Below are positions 40,814 to 48,661 of a stretch of DNA of 55,187 bases, piece by piece. This DNA is from Pseudomonadota bacterium (GTDB lineage Bacteria > Pseudomonadota > Gammaproteobacteria > Xanthomonadales > Xanthomonadaceae). The position numbers were made by a program, and so were the translations under genes. The notes beneath the pieces were generated by a model. It had not been told where the DNA came from. It saw only the letters and a program-made list of their open reading frames with translations, and made no database searches. Where the stretch lies: positions 1 through 55,187 of the forward strand of contig JAEXAG010000154.1 of assembly GCA_023394655.1 (NCBI GenBank), written 5' to 3'. Each line of letters opens with the position of its first letter. Positions within the stretch are counted from its first letter, which is position 1.

Positions 40814-41335
40814 ATGAGCCTCGCCTTCCGCCACGGCACCGAAGCCGACATTCCGCTGCTGGTGGAACTGGTCACCGCCAGCTATCGCGGCGAAGCCAGC
40901 CGCGCCGGCTGGACCACCGAAGCCGACCTGCTCGACGGGCCGCGCATCGATGCCGAACGCCTGCAGGCCGACCTGCGCCGGCCCGAGAGCCTGGTGCTAC
41001 TGGGCGAGCGCGATGGCCGCACGCTGGCTTGTGCCCACGTGGCGGTGGAAGACGGCGCCGGCTACTTCGGGATGTTCTCGGTCTGGCCGCAGATGCAGGG
41101 CACCGGCCTGGGCAAGGCCATGCTCGCCGAGGCCGAGCGGATCGCGCGTGAGGTGCTGGGGCAATCGCGAATGCGCATGACGGTGATCGACGTGCGCGAG
41201 AAGCTCATCGCCTGGTACGAGCGCCGCGGCTACCGGCGGACCGGCATCCACAAACCCTTCCCTTACGGCGACGAGCGCTTCGGCATCCCGCGACGCGACG
41301 ACCTCAAGTTCGAGATCCTGGAGAAAGACCTGTGA
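40814..41335 (+). CDS. GNAT family N-acetyltransferase
   Basis: This 173-residue protein has the GNAT fold: an N-terminal helix region, the acetyl-CoA loop FSVWPQMQGTGLGKAMLAEAE and the motif LIAWYERRGYRRTG near the C-terminus. The acetyl acceptor cannot be inferred from sequence. The ATG at 40814 lies 49 nt after sufS with no ribosome binding site seen. Its stop overlaps a GTG start of the Rieske protein, so these two form a coupled pair, possibly as the tail of the suf transcript. Confidence 0.88.
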   Translation: MSLAFRHGTEADIPLLVELVTASYRGEASRAGWTTEADLLDGPRIDAERLQADLRRPESLVLLGERDGRTLACAHVAVEDGAGYFGMFSVWPQMQGTGLGKAMLAEAERIAREVLGQSRMRMTVIDVREKLIAWYERRGYRRTGIHKPFPYGDERFGIPRRDDLKFEILEKDL

Positions 41336-41664
41336 GCGATGACCTGCGCGATTGGGAGTTCGTCTGCACCGAGGCGGAACTCCTGCCCGGCGAGAAACGG
41401 ACCGTCTGGCACGGTGATACCCCGATCCTCGTGGTCAACCTCGACGGTGCCTACTACGCGGTCGAGGACAAGTGCACGCACGAGGATTTCGAGCTGTCGC
41501 CGGGCGAAGTCGATGCCGAGGCCGGCACCATCGAATGCGTCCTGCACGGCGCCAAGTTCGACCTGCGCAACGGCGATGCCACCTGTGCCCCGGCCTACGA
41601 GCCGGTCGCCAAGTTCCCGGTGAAGGTGGTGGATGGCGCCATCTGGACCCGCGACGACCGCTGA
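41332..41664 (+). CDS. Rieske-type [2Fe-2S] ferredoxin
   Basis: This 110-residue protein is a small Rieske ferredoxin of the kind that feeds non-heme iron oxygenases. The cluster ligands are visible as C48-T-H50 and C69-x2-H72 (CTHEDF, CVLHGAKFD). It starts with GTG, overlapping the GNAT stop. No oxygenase gene is adjacent. Placed after the suf genes, it may be a general electron donor or a client of Suf; this is speculative. Confidence 0.9.
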   Translation: MSDDLRDWEFVCTEAELLPGEKRTVWHGDTPILVVNLDGAYYAVEDKCTHEDFELSPGEVDAEAGTIECVLHGAKFDLRNGDATCAPAYEPVAKFPVKVVDGAIWTRDDR

Positions 41665-41687
41665 GCGCGGCCGCCGCCGGGCCGCGC
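41665..41687. repeat. GC-rich inverted repeat between convergent genes
   Basis: An 8-bp stem GCGCGGCC / GGCCGCGC with a 7-nt loop lies between the Rieske gene and the convergent metallo-beta-lactamase-fold gene. There is no T tract, so terminator function is uncertain. Confidence 0.4.
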
Positions 41688-41694
41688 CGCCGGC

Positions 41695-42477
41695 TCAGGC
41701 AATCGCCGGCGCGCGATAGTTCATCTGGGTCATCAGATCGACGCCGCACTCCAGGCCTTCGAGCCAGACGAGGAAATCCGCCAACGCCTCGCCCTTCATC
41801 GGCAGGCCGTGCTGCGGCACGATCATCACCGGGTCGATCTCGCGCACCATGTTGACCCACAGGCGCAGCACCCGGTTGGACGCCATGTAGCGGCGATGGA
41901 AGCCTTCCATCCGCCGGCGATGCTCGGCGAAGCCGGTTTCGACGAAACGGTAGGCCTCGCCGCTCGGAATGAGCGAAGCGCCGATGTCGCCCGAGAACAG
42001 GATGCGGCTGGTCGGGTCGTACACGCCGAAATTGCCCACCGAGTGCATGAAGTGCTCCGGCACCAGGTGCACTCGCGCATCACCGAGCTCCACGGCGCCG
42101 CCGCCATCGGGGATCAGGCGGTAGCGGTCGCGGCCGGCGTTCTTCATGTAACCCGGTACCACGTGCGGCACGAAACGTCCCCACAACTCGGAACAGACGA
42201 TCGTCGCCTCGGTGTAGAGCAGCCACTTGTCGACCGAGCCGATGATGTCCGGGTCCTGGTGCGAACAGAGGATCCAGTCCACCTCGGTCGGCTTGACGTA
42301 CTGGCCCATCGCCAGGATCAGCGGGTTGTAGATGAGTGCGCCACCCGGATCCAGCAGCGCCGAATGCTTGCCGTGCTGGATCAGGAACTGGTTGGCCTGG
42401 ACGCCGTCGTCGCCGCGGACCAGATCGTTGAAGGCGATGCAGCGGTGCTCGCCGGTTTCGTACAGGACTGTTGCCAT
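41695..42477 (-). CDS. ODP-type metallo-beta-lactamase-fold diiron protein
   Basis: This 260-residue protein resembles the diiron beta-lactamase-fold domain of flavodiiron proteins, known as ODP. The metal ligands are in place: His73, Asp75 and Asp77 in CSHQDPD, His145 in EHFMHSVGN, Asp164 in FSGDIG and His223 in VPQHGLP. The flavodoxin domain of true flavodiiron proteins is missing. ODP proteins without flavodoxin have been described as oxygen sensors or oxygen-binding proteins; here the role is unknown. GAGGAG lies ahead of the ATG. The gene diverges from the siderophore receptor across 181 nt. Confidence 0.85.
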   Translation of the reverse strand: MATVLYETGEHRCIAFNDLVRGDDGVQANQFLIQHGKHSALLDPGGALIYNPLILAMGQYVKPTEVDWILCSHQDPDIIGSVDKWLLYTEATIVCSELWGRFVPHVVPGYMKNAGRDRYRLIPDGGGAVELGDARVHLVPEHFMHSVGNFGVYDPTSRILFSGDIGASLIPSGEAYRFVETGFAEHRRRMEGFHRRYMASNRVLRLWVNMVREIDPVMIVPQHGLPMKGEALADFLVWLEGLECGVDLMTQMNYRAPAIA

Positions 42478-42593
42478 GGTTTGCTCCTCGAAGGCTGCTT
42501 AAGTTAGCCGACTGCGGCGACGTTCACCTGAGCCGAATCAAATCCACAGGCCCGGATCGGAAAACGGAATGGATCCAAATTCTTGTTGCTGAT

Positions 42594-42612
42594 GCGAACC
42601 GTTCTCATTATC
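42594..42612 (+). promoter_or_regulatory. Fur-box-like site upstream of the siderophore receptor
   Basis: The 19-bp sequence GCGAACCGTTCTCATTATC matches 12 of 19 positions of the Fur consensus GATAATGATAATCATTATC, with an intact right half (TCATTATC). It lies 46 nt before the receptor ATG. The MBL-fold gene on the other side could share it. Confidence 0.55.
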
Positions 42613-42658
42613 CTTATCGACGGCATCGCAATTCTGCCCTTTTCGAAACGACAAGCGC

Positions 42659-44779
42659 ATGAAATCCTCCTCCCTCCCCCTGGTCCGCCCGCTGGCGATC
42701 GCCGTCCTGTCCGCCCTCACCATTTCCGCACACGCTGCCGAAACCCCCGAAGCCGGGACCGATGCCGGTCAGCTCGATCGCGTCATCGTCAACGGCAGCC
42801 GCTACCTGCCGGCCTACCAGGCCCGCGAAGCGCGCAGTGCCACCCGCACCGATACCCCGCTGGTGGACGTGCCGCAGGCCGCCACCGTCATCACCGAAGA
42901 ACTGATGCGCGACCAGGCCATGACCGGATTGCCGGACGTGCTGCGCTACATCCCCGGTGCCGGCGTGGCGCAGGGCGAAGGCAACCGCGACACCGTGGTG
43001 ATGCGCGGCAACAGCAGCACCGCCGATTTCTTCGTGGACGGCCTGCGCGACGACGTCCAGTACATCCGCGACATCTACAACATCGAGCGCGTGGAAGCGC
43101 TGAAGGGCCCGAACGCACTGATCTTCGGGCGCGGCGGCTCCGGCGGTGTGATCAACCGCGTCACCAAGCAGGCCGACGGCCGCGAAGGCGGCGCGCTCAC
43201 GCTGCAGTACGGCAGCTGGGACCGCAAGCGCGGCAGCTTCGATTGGCAGATGCGCGTGGGTCGCGATGCCGCGTTCCGCCTCAATGGCGTGATCGAGGAA
43301 TCCGGCAGCCATCGCGACGGCCTGGAAATCTCGCGCCGCGGCATCAACCCGGTGTTCGGCATCCAGCTGGGAGAAGCCACCCGCCTCGGGCTCTCCTACG
43401 AGCACTTCCGCGACGAACGCAACGCGGATCGCGGCGTGCCGTCCATCAATGGCCGCCCGCTGGACGTGGATCCCTCCACCTTCTTCGGCAGCGCCGCGCT
43501 GAGCCCGGTGCGGGCGCGCGCCAACGTGTTCGATGCCAACTTGGTCCACGCCTTCTCGCCCGCCACCGAGCTGCGAACCCGGCTGCGCCACGGCGATTAC
43601 GACAAGTTCTACCAGAACGTCTTCCCCAGCGGCACCACCACGCTGGCCGATGGCAGCCTCGGTGTCACCCTCGGCGCCTACAACAACCTGACCCATCGCC
43701 GCAGCTGGCTGAGCCAGACCGACCTGGTCCACGAAATGCAGACCGGCGCCCTCCACCACACCCTGCTCGCGGGTTTCGAATTCGGCCACCAGCGCACCGA
43801 CAACCTGCGCATGAGCGGCACTTTTTCCGATGGCAACATCGTCCCGCTCGCCAACCCGAGCTATCCCGGCACGGTCACCTTCGCCCGCCGCGCCACCGAT
43901 GCCTGGAACGACGGCACCGCCCGCACCACCGCCGTGTACGTGCAGGACCAGATCGAGTTCTCGCCGCAGTGGCTGGCCATCATCGGACTGCGCCACGACC
44001 GCTTCGAGATCGACATGGACGATCTGCGCGGCCCGCTGCGCATCTCCAGCCGCGACAACCAGTGGTCCCCTCGTGCAGGCCTGATCCACAAGCCGCGGCC
44101 GGACATGTCGATCTACGCCAGCTGGAGCATGAGCTTCCAGCCGCGCGCCGGCGAGCAGCTGGCCTCGCTCAACGTAGGCACCCGCACGCTGGAGCCGGAG
44201 AAGTTCACCAACAAGGAACTCGGCTGGAAGTGGGAAGCGGGCGAACGGCTTTCGGTATCGCTGGCGGGCTACCAGCTGGATCGCGAGAACGTGGCGGTGG
44301 CCGACCCGGATGACGCCACCCGCATGATCCTGGTCGATGGCCAGCGCGCGCGCGGCGTGGAACTCGGCATCGCCGGGCGCATCACCGACCGCTGGCAGGT
44401 GATGGGCGGCTATGCCTGGCAGGATGGCGAGATCCTCGCCACGCAGTCGGCCAACGCACCGGCCGGCAATCGTCTGGCCCAGCTGCCGCGCCACAGCGCT
44501 TCGCTCTGGAACCGCTTCGACCTGACGCCGCGCTTCGGCTTAGGGCTTGGCGCCATCCACCGCGGCGCGTTCTTCGCCTCCACCGACAACAGCGTCACCG
44601 TCCCCGGTTTCACCCGCCTGGATGGCGCCCTGTACTGGAACGTGAAGCCGCAACTGCACCTGCAGCTCAACATCGAGAACCTGCTGGATACGCGCTACCA
44701 CGCATCCGCGCACAACAACCACAACATCGCGCCGGGCGCACCGCGAGGCGGCATGCTGACGGCACGCTTCACGTTCTGA
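42659..44779 (+). CDS. TonB-dependent siderophore receptor (catecholate type)
   Basis: This 706-residue outer-membrane receptor probably takes up a ferric siderophore. The signal peptide is cut near residue 26 (TISAHA). The plug has the family pattern TDTPLVDVPQAATVITEELMRDQ, DVLRYIPGAGVAQGEGNRDTVVMRGNSS and GPNALIFGRGGSGGVINRVTK. The barrel ends in MLTARFTF with a terminal Phe. This resembles FhuE/Fiu/FiuA-type siderophore receptors. The Fur-like site upstream supports iron control. The ATG lies after a short leader with no strong Shine-Dalgarno sequence. Confidence 0.93.
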   Translation: MKSSSLPLVRPLAIAVLSALTISAHAAETPEAGTDAGQLDRVIVNGSRYLPAYQAREARSATRTDTPLVDVPQAATVITEELMRDQAMTGLPDVLRYIPGAGVAQGEGNRDTVVMRGNSSTADFFVDGLRDDVQYIRDIYNIERVEALKGPNALIFGRGGSGGVINRVTKQADGREGGALTLQYGSWDRKRGSFDWQMRVGRDAAFRLNGVIEESGSHRDGLEISRRGINPVFGIQLGEATRLGLSYEHFRDERNADRGVPSINGRPLDVDPSTFFGSAALSPVRARANVFDANLVHAFSPATELRTRLRHGDYDKFYQNVFPSGTTTLADGSLGVTLGAYNNLTHRRSWLSQTDLVHEMQTGALHHTLLAGFEFGHQRTDNLRMSGTFSDGNIVPLANPSYPGTVTFARRATDAWNDGTARTTAVYVQDQIEFSPQWLAIIGLRHDRFEIDMDDLRGPLRISSRDNQWSPRAGLIHKPRPDMSIYASWSMSFQPRAGEQLASLNVGTRTLEPEKFTNKELGWKWEAGERLSVSLAGYQLDRENVAVADPDDATRMILVDGQRARGVELGIAGRITDRWQVMGGYAWQDGEILATQSANAPAGNRLAQLPRHSASLWNRFDLTPRFGLGLGAIHRGAFFASTDNSVTVPGFTRLDGALYWNVKPQLHLQLNIENLLDTRYHASAHNNHNIAPGAPRGGMLTARFTF

Positions 44780-44859
44780 GGCTTGCGGTCGGGCGGGATG
44801 TCGTGGCCGGACCTCAAGGCTCGACCATCGAAACCGATGTTCCGCCCGGCTTCGCCGGA

Positions 44860-45246
44860 TCAGTCGCGTCGGCCGCGTCGCCGGCGCGAGGACGCATCCT
44901 CCGGCGCCGGGCCGGACCACAGGAGCTCGTCGAGGCTCGCCTTCACGATCGCGCCACGCACCCGGCCCTCACGCACCTCCACGCCCTCGCCGAGCAGGCG
45001 CCCAACCTGCTCGATGGCATCCGCGCTGCCGGCGGGGAACGCGATCCGGCCATCACCACGCACCACCCGATGCCAGGGCAGCCCCGGCTCGCCCGCCTCG
45101 GCCAGCACCCTCGCCACCCAGCGCGCACGGCCCGGCAGTCCCGCGCGCCGTGCAATCTCGCCATAGCTCGCCACGTGCCCTTCCGGCAGCGCACGCACCG
45201 CTTCCAGCACCTTGCGCCGACACGCTTCGCGGCAGTCCTCTTCCAT
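44860..45246 (-). CDS. Alkyltransferase-like (ATL/MGMT family) DNA-binding protein
   Basis: This 128-residue protein belongs to the O6-alkylguanine-DNA alkyltransferase C-terminal domain family. The active-site PCHR of the true alkyltransferase is PWHR here (Trp58), so it cannot transfer the alkyl group. ATL proteins with this change bind alkylated DNA and hand it to nucleotide excision repair. The helix-turn-helix part includes SYGEIARRAGLPGRARWVAR with the base-flipping Tyr28. A basic tail (RRRRGRRD) follows. The ATG at 45246 is preferred; a start 39 nt earlier is possible. It diverges from the CorC/CNNM gene. Confidence 0.87.
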   Translation of the reverse strand: MEEDCREACRRKVLEAVRALPEGHVASYGEIARRAGLPGRARWVARVLAEAGEPGLPWHRVVRGDGRIAFPAGSADAIEQVGRLLGEGVEVREGRVRGAIVKASLDELLWSGPAPEDASSRRRRGRRD

Positions 45247-45324
45247 GCCGGGAGCCTGCGGCGGACGCCGCCCGGCGTCAACCACGGCGGCGTGAACGCG
45301 TTTTCAGGACGCGTCACCGCGCGC

Positions 45325-45333
45325 TGCTATGAT
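45325..45333 (+). promoter_or_regulatory. Extended -10 promoter of the leader ORF and CorC/CNNM gene
   Basis: TGCTATGAT (TGn plus TATGAT) predicts transcription from about 45340, giving a leader of about 80 nt. The 5' end can pair (GGTCG at 45337 with CGACC at 45351). A -35 is not evident, as expected for an extended -10. Confidence 0.55.
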
Positions 45334-45358
45334 TCGGGTCGATTTTCGCCCGACCGCC

Positions 45359-45427
45359 ATGGACCCAGACCCCAAACCCCCGTCTCGCCCGCCCGCCTAC
45401 GCATCGAAGGAGACGGGCCGTGCTTGA
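45359..45427 (+). CDS. Putative MgtL-like Mg2+-sensing leader peptide
   Basis: A 22-codon ORF starts with ATG at 45359. Its first 12 residues, MDPDPKPPSRPP, contain six prolines with acidic residues at 2 and 4. Enterobacterial MgtL begins MEPDPTPLP, with acid at 2 and 4 and Pro at 3, 5 and 7, as here. In MgtL such a start destabilises the ribosome at low Mg2+. The TGA at 45425 lies 3 nt inside the transporter coding region, and the transporter ribosome binding site AAGGAG (45407-45412) is covered by leader translation. The leader DNA is C-rich (22 C, 7 G in 45361-45397). That resembles a Rho loading region. No ribosome binding site is seen for the ATG. Translation is inferred, not shown. Confidence 0.5.
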   Translation: MDPDPKPPSRPPAYASKETGRA

Positions 45428-46724
45428 ACTCCTGATCGTCATCGCACTGATCGGCCTCAACGGCTTTTTCGCGATGTCCGAAATGGCGCTGGTGACTTCC
45501 CGCAAGCTGCGCCTGAAGCAGATGGCCGAGACCTCGCGCGGCGCGGCCAAGGCACTGGCGCTCGCCGAGCATCCGGACAACCTGCTCTCGACGGTGCAGA
45601 TCTGCATCACCGCGATCGGCCTCCTGGCCGGCCTGTTCGGCGGCGAGGCCATCGGCGGCCTGATCGCCGGAGGGCTCGAAAGCACCTTCCCCGGCATCAG
45701 CGCCTATGCTCGTCCGATCGGCATCGGCACCGCGATGACCCTGATCACCGCCGGCTCGGTCATCTTCGGCGAACTCATCCCCAAGCGTCTCGCGCTGACC
45801 AACCCGGAGCGCATCGCGGCCGGCGTCGCCATCCCGCTGGATGCGCTCGCCACCCTCGCCAAGCCGGTAGTGCTGGCGCTGGGCGCGATCAATCGGGCCG
45901 TGCTGCGCCTGCTCGGCATCCGCGATGACGCGCGCGGCGCGATCACCGAAGAGGAAATCCAGCTGCTGGTGAGCGAAAGCCACGAGCAGGGCGTGATCGA
46001 CGACGACGAGCGCAACATGATGAACCGGGTGATGCGCCTGGGCGATCGCGATGCGGAAAGCCTGATGACGCCGCGCACCCGCATCACCTGGCTCGATGCC
46101 GAGGCCGATTTCATCGAGAACCTGTCCACGATGCAGGCCACGCCGTTCTCCCGCTACCCGGTCTATCGGGGCGACGACCGCCATGTGCTCGGCGTGTTCG
46201 AGGTGAAATCCCTGCTGCGCGATCTCGACCGCAACCGGCTCGAGCTGTTCAAGGAGCTGCGACCGGCCGTCTTCGTTTCCGAATCCACCCATGCGATGAA
46301 GCTGCTGGAAATCTTCCGCGAGGAAATGCAGTCGCTGGCGCTGGTGGTGGACGAGTACGGCGAGATCACCGGCATCATCACCGTCAACGACGTGATGGGC
46401 GCGGTGATCGGCCGCATCCAGTCGGCCGAAGGCGGCGACAAGGAACCGATGGTCGCGGCGCGCGATGACGGTTCGTTGCTGGTCGATGGCCGCCTGCCGG
46501 TGGACGACCTGCGCGAACTGCTCGGCAGCGCACGCCTGCCGGAGGAGGACGAGCACGATTACCACACCGCGGCCGGCATGCTGATCGCCCAGTTCGGACG
46601 CATCCCGCATGTCGGCGAGCATTTCGACTGGGCCGGGTGGCGCATCGAAGTGGTGGACCTCGACGGCCCCCGCATCGACAAGCTCCTGCTGCAACGGCTG
46701 GATGCCGGGGCCGGCGATGCCTGA
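45420..46724 (+). CDS. CorC/HlyC/CNNM-family transporter (DUF21-CBS-CorC)
   Basis: The 434 residues have three to four N-terminal membrane helices (DUF21, about 1-180). Two CBS domains follow (about 205-330), then a C-terminal CorC_HlyC domain (about 345-430). Relatives of this family (CNNM, CorC, MpfA) act in Mg2+ or Co2+ efflux, so the product is probably an inner-membrane divalent-cation exporter or its regulator. GTG at 45420 is chosen because AAGGAG lies 7 nt before it. A longer in-frame start is not open. The C-terminal end overlaps the exoD ATG by 8 nt. A proline-rich leader ORF precedes it. Confidence 0.9.
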   Translation: MLELLIVIALIGLNGFFAMSEMALVTSRKLRLKQMAETSRGAAKALALAEHPDNLLSTVQICITAIGLLAGLFGGEAIGGLIAGGLESTFPGISAYARPIGIGTAMTLITAGSVIFGELIPKRLALTNPERIAAGVAIPLDALATLAKPVVLALGAINRAVLRLLGIRDDARGAITEEEIQLLVSESHEQGVIDDDERNMMNRVMRLGDRDAESLMTPRTRITWLDAEADFIENLSTMQATPFSRYPVYRGDDRHVLGVFEVKSLLRDLDRNRLELFKELRPAVFVSESTHAMKLLEIFREEMQSLALVVDEYGEITGIITVNDVMGAVIGRIQSAEGGDKEPMVAARDDGSLLVDGRLPVDDLRELLGSARLPEEDEHDYHTAAGMLIAQFGRIPHVGEHFDWAGWRIEVVDLDGPRIDKLLLQRLDAGAGDA

Positions 46725-47334
46725 GGCCGGACTCCGGCGGATCGGTACCCGCGCCCTGCTCGACCAGCTCAGCGAAGGCGACCCCGACGAGGTGCTGGCA
46801 CTCGACGCCCTGCTCGACGGACTGGGCCGGCGCGCTTTCGGCGTGCTGCTGTTCCTTGCCATCCCGCCGGCATTTTTCCCCGGGGTCGCGGCGGTGATCG
46901 GCGCGCCGGTGGTGATCCTGGTCGGCATGCAGCTGCTTCTGCGCCGGCAGCATGCGTGGCTGCCGCGATTCCTGGACGGCCGCGGGCCGCAACGTTCGCT
47001 GTTCGCGCGCTTCGAGGCGCGTTTCTCGCGCTGGCTGCATCGGCTCGAACGCTTGGTGAAGCCACGCTGGCCCGCCATGATCGACCACCCGCTGGCCAGC
47101 ATGTTCACCGGCCTGCTGTTGGTCCTGCTCGGCATCCTGCTGGCGCTGCCGATCCCTTTCACCAACGTGGCGTTCGCGGTGCTCCTGCTGCTGATCGCAC
47201 TGGCGCTGCTGGAGCGCGACGGCGCCCTGCTGCTCTTCGGCTGGCTCGCCGGCAGTGCGGCCGTGGCCGTGCTCGGCGTCGCCTCGGGTGAACTCGCCAC
47301 CTGGGCCGCGCGCTCGATCGACCACCTGTTCTGA
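46717..47334 (+). CDS. ExoD family membrane protein
   Basis: This 205-residue inner-membrane protein has the ExoD pattern: an amphipathic N-terminus (LLDQLSEGDPDEVLALDALLDGLGRRAFGVLLFLAIPPAFFPG) and several hydrophobic segments, including a long pair near residues 128-165 and a C-terminal helix. ExoD was linked to exopolysaccharide synthesis and alkaline tolerance in rhizobia; its molecular role is unknown. The ATG overlaps the transporter end by 8 nt, so both belong to one operon. It ends 3 nt before the stop of the opposing EAL remnant. Confidence 0.85.
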   Translation: MPEAGLRRIGTRALLDQLSEGDPDEVLALDALLDGLGRRAFGVLLFLAIPPAFFPGVAAVIGAPVVILVGMQLLLRRQHAWLPRFLDGRGPQRSLFARFEARFSRWLHRLERLVKPRWPAMIDHPLASMFTGLLLVLLGILLALPIPFTNVAFAVLLLLIALALLERDGALLLFGWLAGSAAVAVLGVASGELATWAARSIDHLF

Positions 47335-47337
47335 CCG

Positions 47338-47799
47338 TCAGAGCCCGCGGGTCTCCGCCTGCCGCCGTTCGTCGGCGAACTCCCGGAACTCCCTCTGGCT
47401 CATCGGCTTGCCCAGCCAGAAGCCCTGTCCGAAATCACAGCCGGCCTCGCGAAGCGCATCGTACTGCTCCGGCTGCTCGATCCCTTCCGCCACGGTGACG
47501 ATGCCCAGCGACTGCGCCATCCCGATGATGGTGCGGGTAAGCGCGCGATGTTCGCTTTCGGAAAACATTCCCGCGATGAACGCGCGATCGATCTTGACCC
47601 CGTCCACCGGCAGGCGCATCAGGTGGCTCAATCCGGAGAAGCCGGTGCCAAAATCGTCCAGCCACAGGCGGATGCCCTGGTCGCGCAGCCGTGCAAGCAC
47701 GGCATGGGTGCGGCCATCGCGCCGTTTCCAGTGTCGGGACGTGCGAGAGCACTCCTTCAGCAGGAGAACTCCGTCCAGCCTAGCGCAACGGTGCCGCAT
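47338..47799 (-). pseudogene. C-terminal fragment of an EAL domain (c-di-GMP phosphodiesterase remnant)
   Basis: About 125 residues match the second half of an EAL domain: WLDDFGTGFSGLSHLMRLPVDGVKIDRAF, then AEGIEQPEQYDALREAGCDFGQGFWLGKP (read around 47400-47690). The first half, with the EAL signature motif and its metal ligands, is absent. The open frame can be traced to an ATG at 47799, but its first ~30 residues (MRHRCARLDGVLLLKECSRT) do not look like EAL. The gene lies directly behind trmJ on the same strand. It is probably a truncated, inactive remnant, though a short translated protein cannot be excluded. Confidence 0.8.
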
Positions 47800-47810
47800 G
47801 CAGAATGTCT

Positions 47811-48593
47811 TCAACGCCCTTCCGTGGCGATCCGCGCCATTCGCTGGGCGTCCGCCAGCACGCCGCGCATCAGTCGCACCTCGCGCGCGTTCATGTCGGC
47901 GCGCAGGAAGATGCGCCGCAACTTCCGCATCGCGGATTCCGGCGTCCGGCCCTTGTGGAAATCGATGGCGTCCAACGTCTCGCCCAGCTGCGAGAAGAAG
48001 CCTTCCAGCTCGGCGTGCGAGGCCGGGACCCCGTCCCCGCTGGCCGGCACCGCTTCGGCAGTGGACGCCGCCGCCAGCAGGCCCACCCGCAATTCGTAGG
48101 CAAGCACCTGCACGGCCGCCGCCAGGTTGAGGGAGCTGAATTCCGGATCGGCGGGAATGTGCACCGCGGCGTGGCAGAGCTGCAGCTCGTGGTTGTCCAG
48201 ACCCGTCCGCTCGCGTCCGAACACCAGCGCGATGTCGTCGCCGCGGAACACGGCATCCAGCGCGCGCGAAGCGGCCTCGCGCGGGGCCAGTTCCTCCAGC
48301 GCGATGCGCCGGCTGCGCGCGGTGCAGCCGAGCACCAGCCGGCAATCGGCGACGGCCTCCTCGAGCGTCGCGAACACGGGCGCATCGAATACCAGCGCCT
48401 CGGCGCCGGCGGCCATCGAAGCGGTGGCCAGGTCGGGTTTCTTCTCCGGCGCCACCAGCACCATCCGCGAAAGGCCCATCGTGCGCATGGCGCGCGCGGC
48501 GGAACCGAGGTTGCCGGGGTGCTGGGTCCCGACCATGACGATGCGGATGCGCGCGGCCAGCGCCGCGTGGCTCGGGTTTGTGATGTCGTCCAT
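47811..48593 (-). CDS. trmJ: tRNA (cytidine/uridine-2'-O-)-methyltransferase TrmJ
   Basis: TrmJ is a SPOUT methyltransferase that makes Cm32 or Um32 in tRNAs. The 260 residues include VMVGTQHPGNLGSAARAMRTMG at the start, then the AdoMet-binding knot ALVFGRERTGLDNHELQLCHAAVHIPADPEFSSLNLAAAVQVLAYEL. A C-terminal helical extension (FFSQLGETLDAIDFHKGRTPESAMRKLRRIFLRA) is typical. It diverges from suhB across 68 nt. A minus-strand TAACAT ends 6 nt before the ATG, so the mRNA may be leaderless. Confidence 0.94.
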   Translation of the reverse strand: MDDITNPSHAALAARIRIVMVGTQHPGNLGSAARAMRTMGLSRMVLVAPEKKPDLATASMAAGAEALVFDAPVFATLEEAVADCRLVLGCTARSRRIALEELAPREAASRALDAVFRGDDIALVFGRERTGLDNHELQLCHAAVHIPADPEFSSLNLAAAVQVLAYELRVGLLAAASTAEAVPASGDGVPASHAELEGFFSQLGETLDAIDFHKGRTPESAMRKLRRIFLRADMNAREVRLMRGVLADAQRMARIATEGR

Positions 48594-48599
48594 CGCACA

Positions 48600-48609
48600 A
48601 TGTTAAACT
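48600..48609. promoter_or_regulatory. Bidirectional promoter between trmJ and suhB
   Basis: The ten bases ATGTTAAACT hold TAAACT for suhB (plus, 48604-48609), preceded by TGT as an extended -10. They also hold TAACAT for trmJ (minus, 48600-48605). The two overlap by two bases, the same geometry as in the queG/nnrD promoter. The trmJ hexamer is 6 nt from its ATG; suhB has a 52-nt leader. Confidence 0.45.
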
Positions 48610-48661
48610 GATCAATCCGGCATCGAGGCCGGGTCCGTTCTTGTTCAACCAGGCGATCCCC

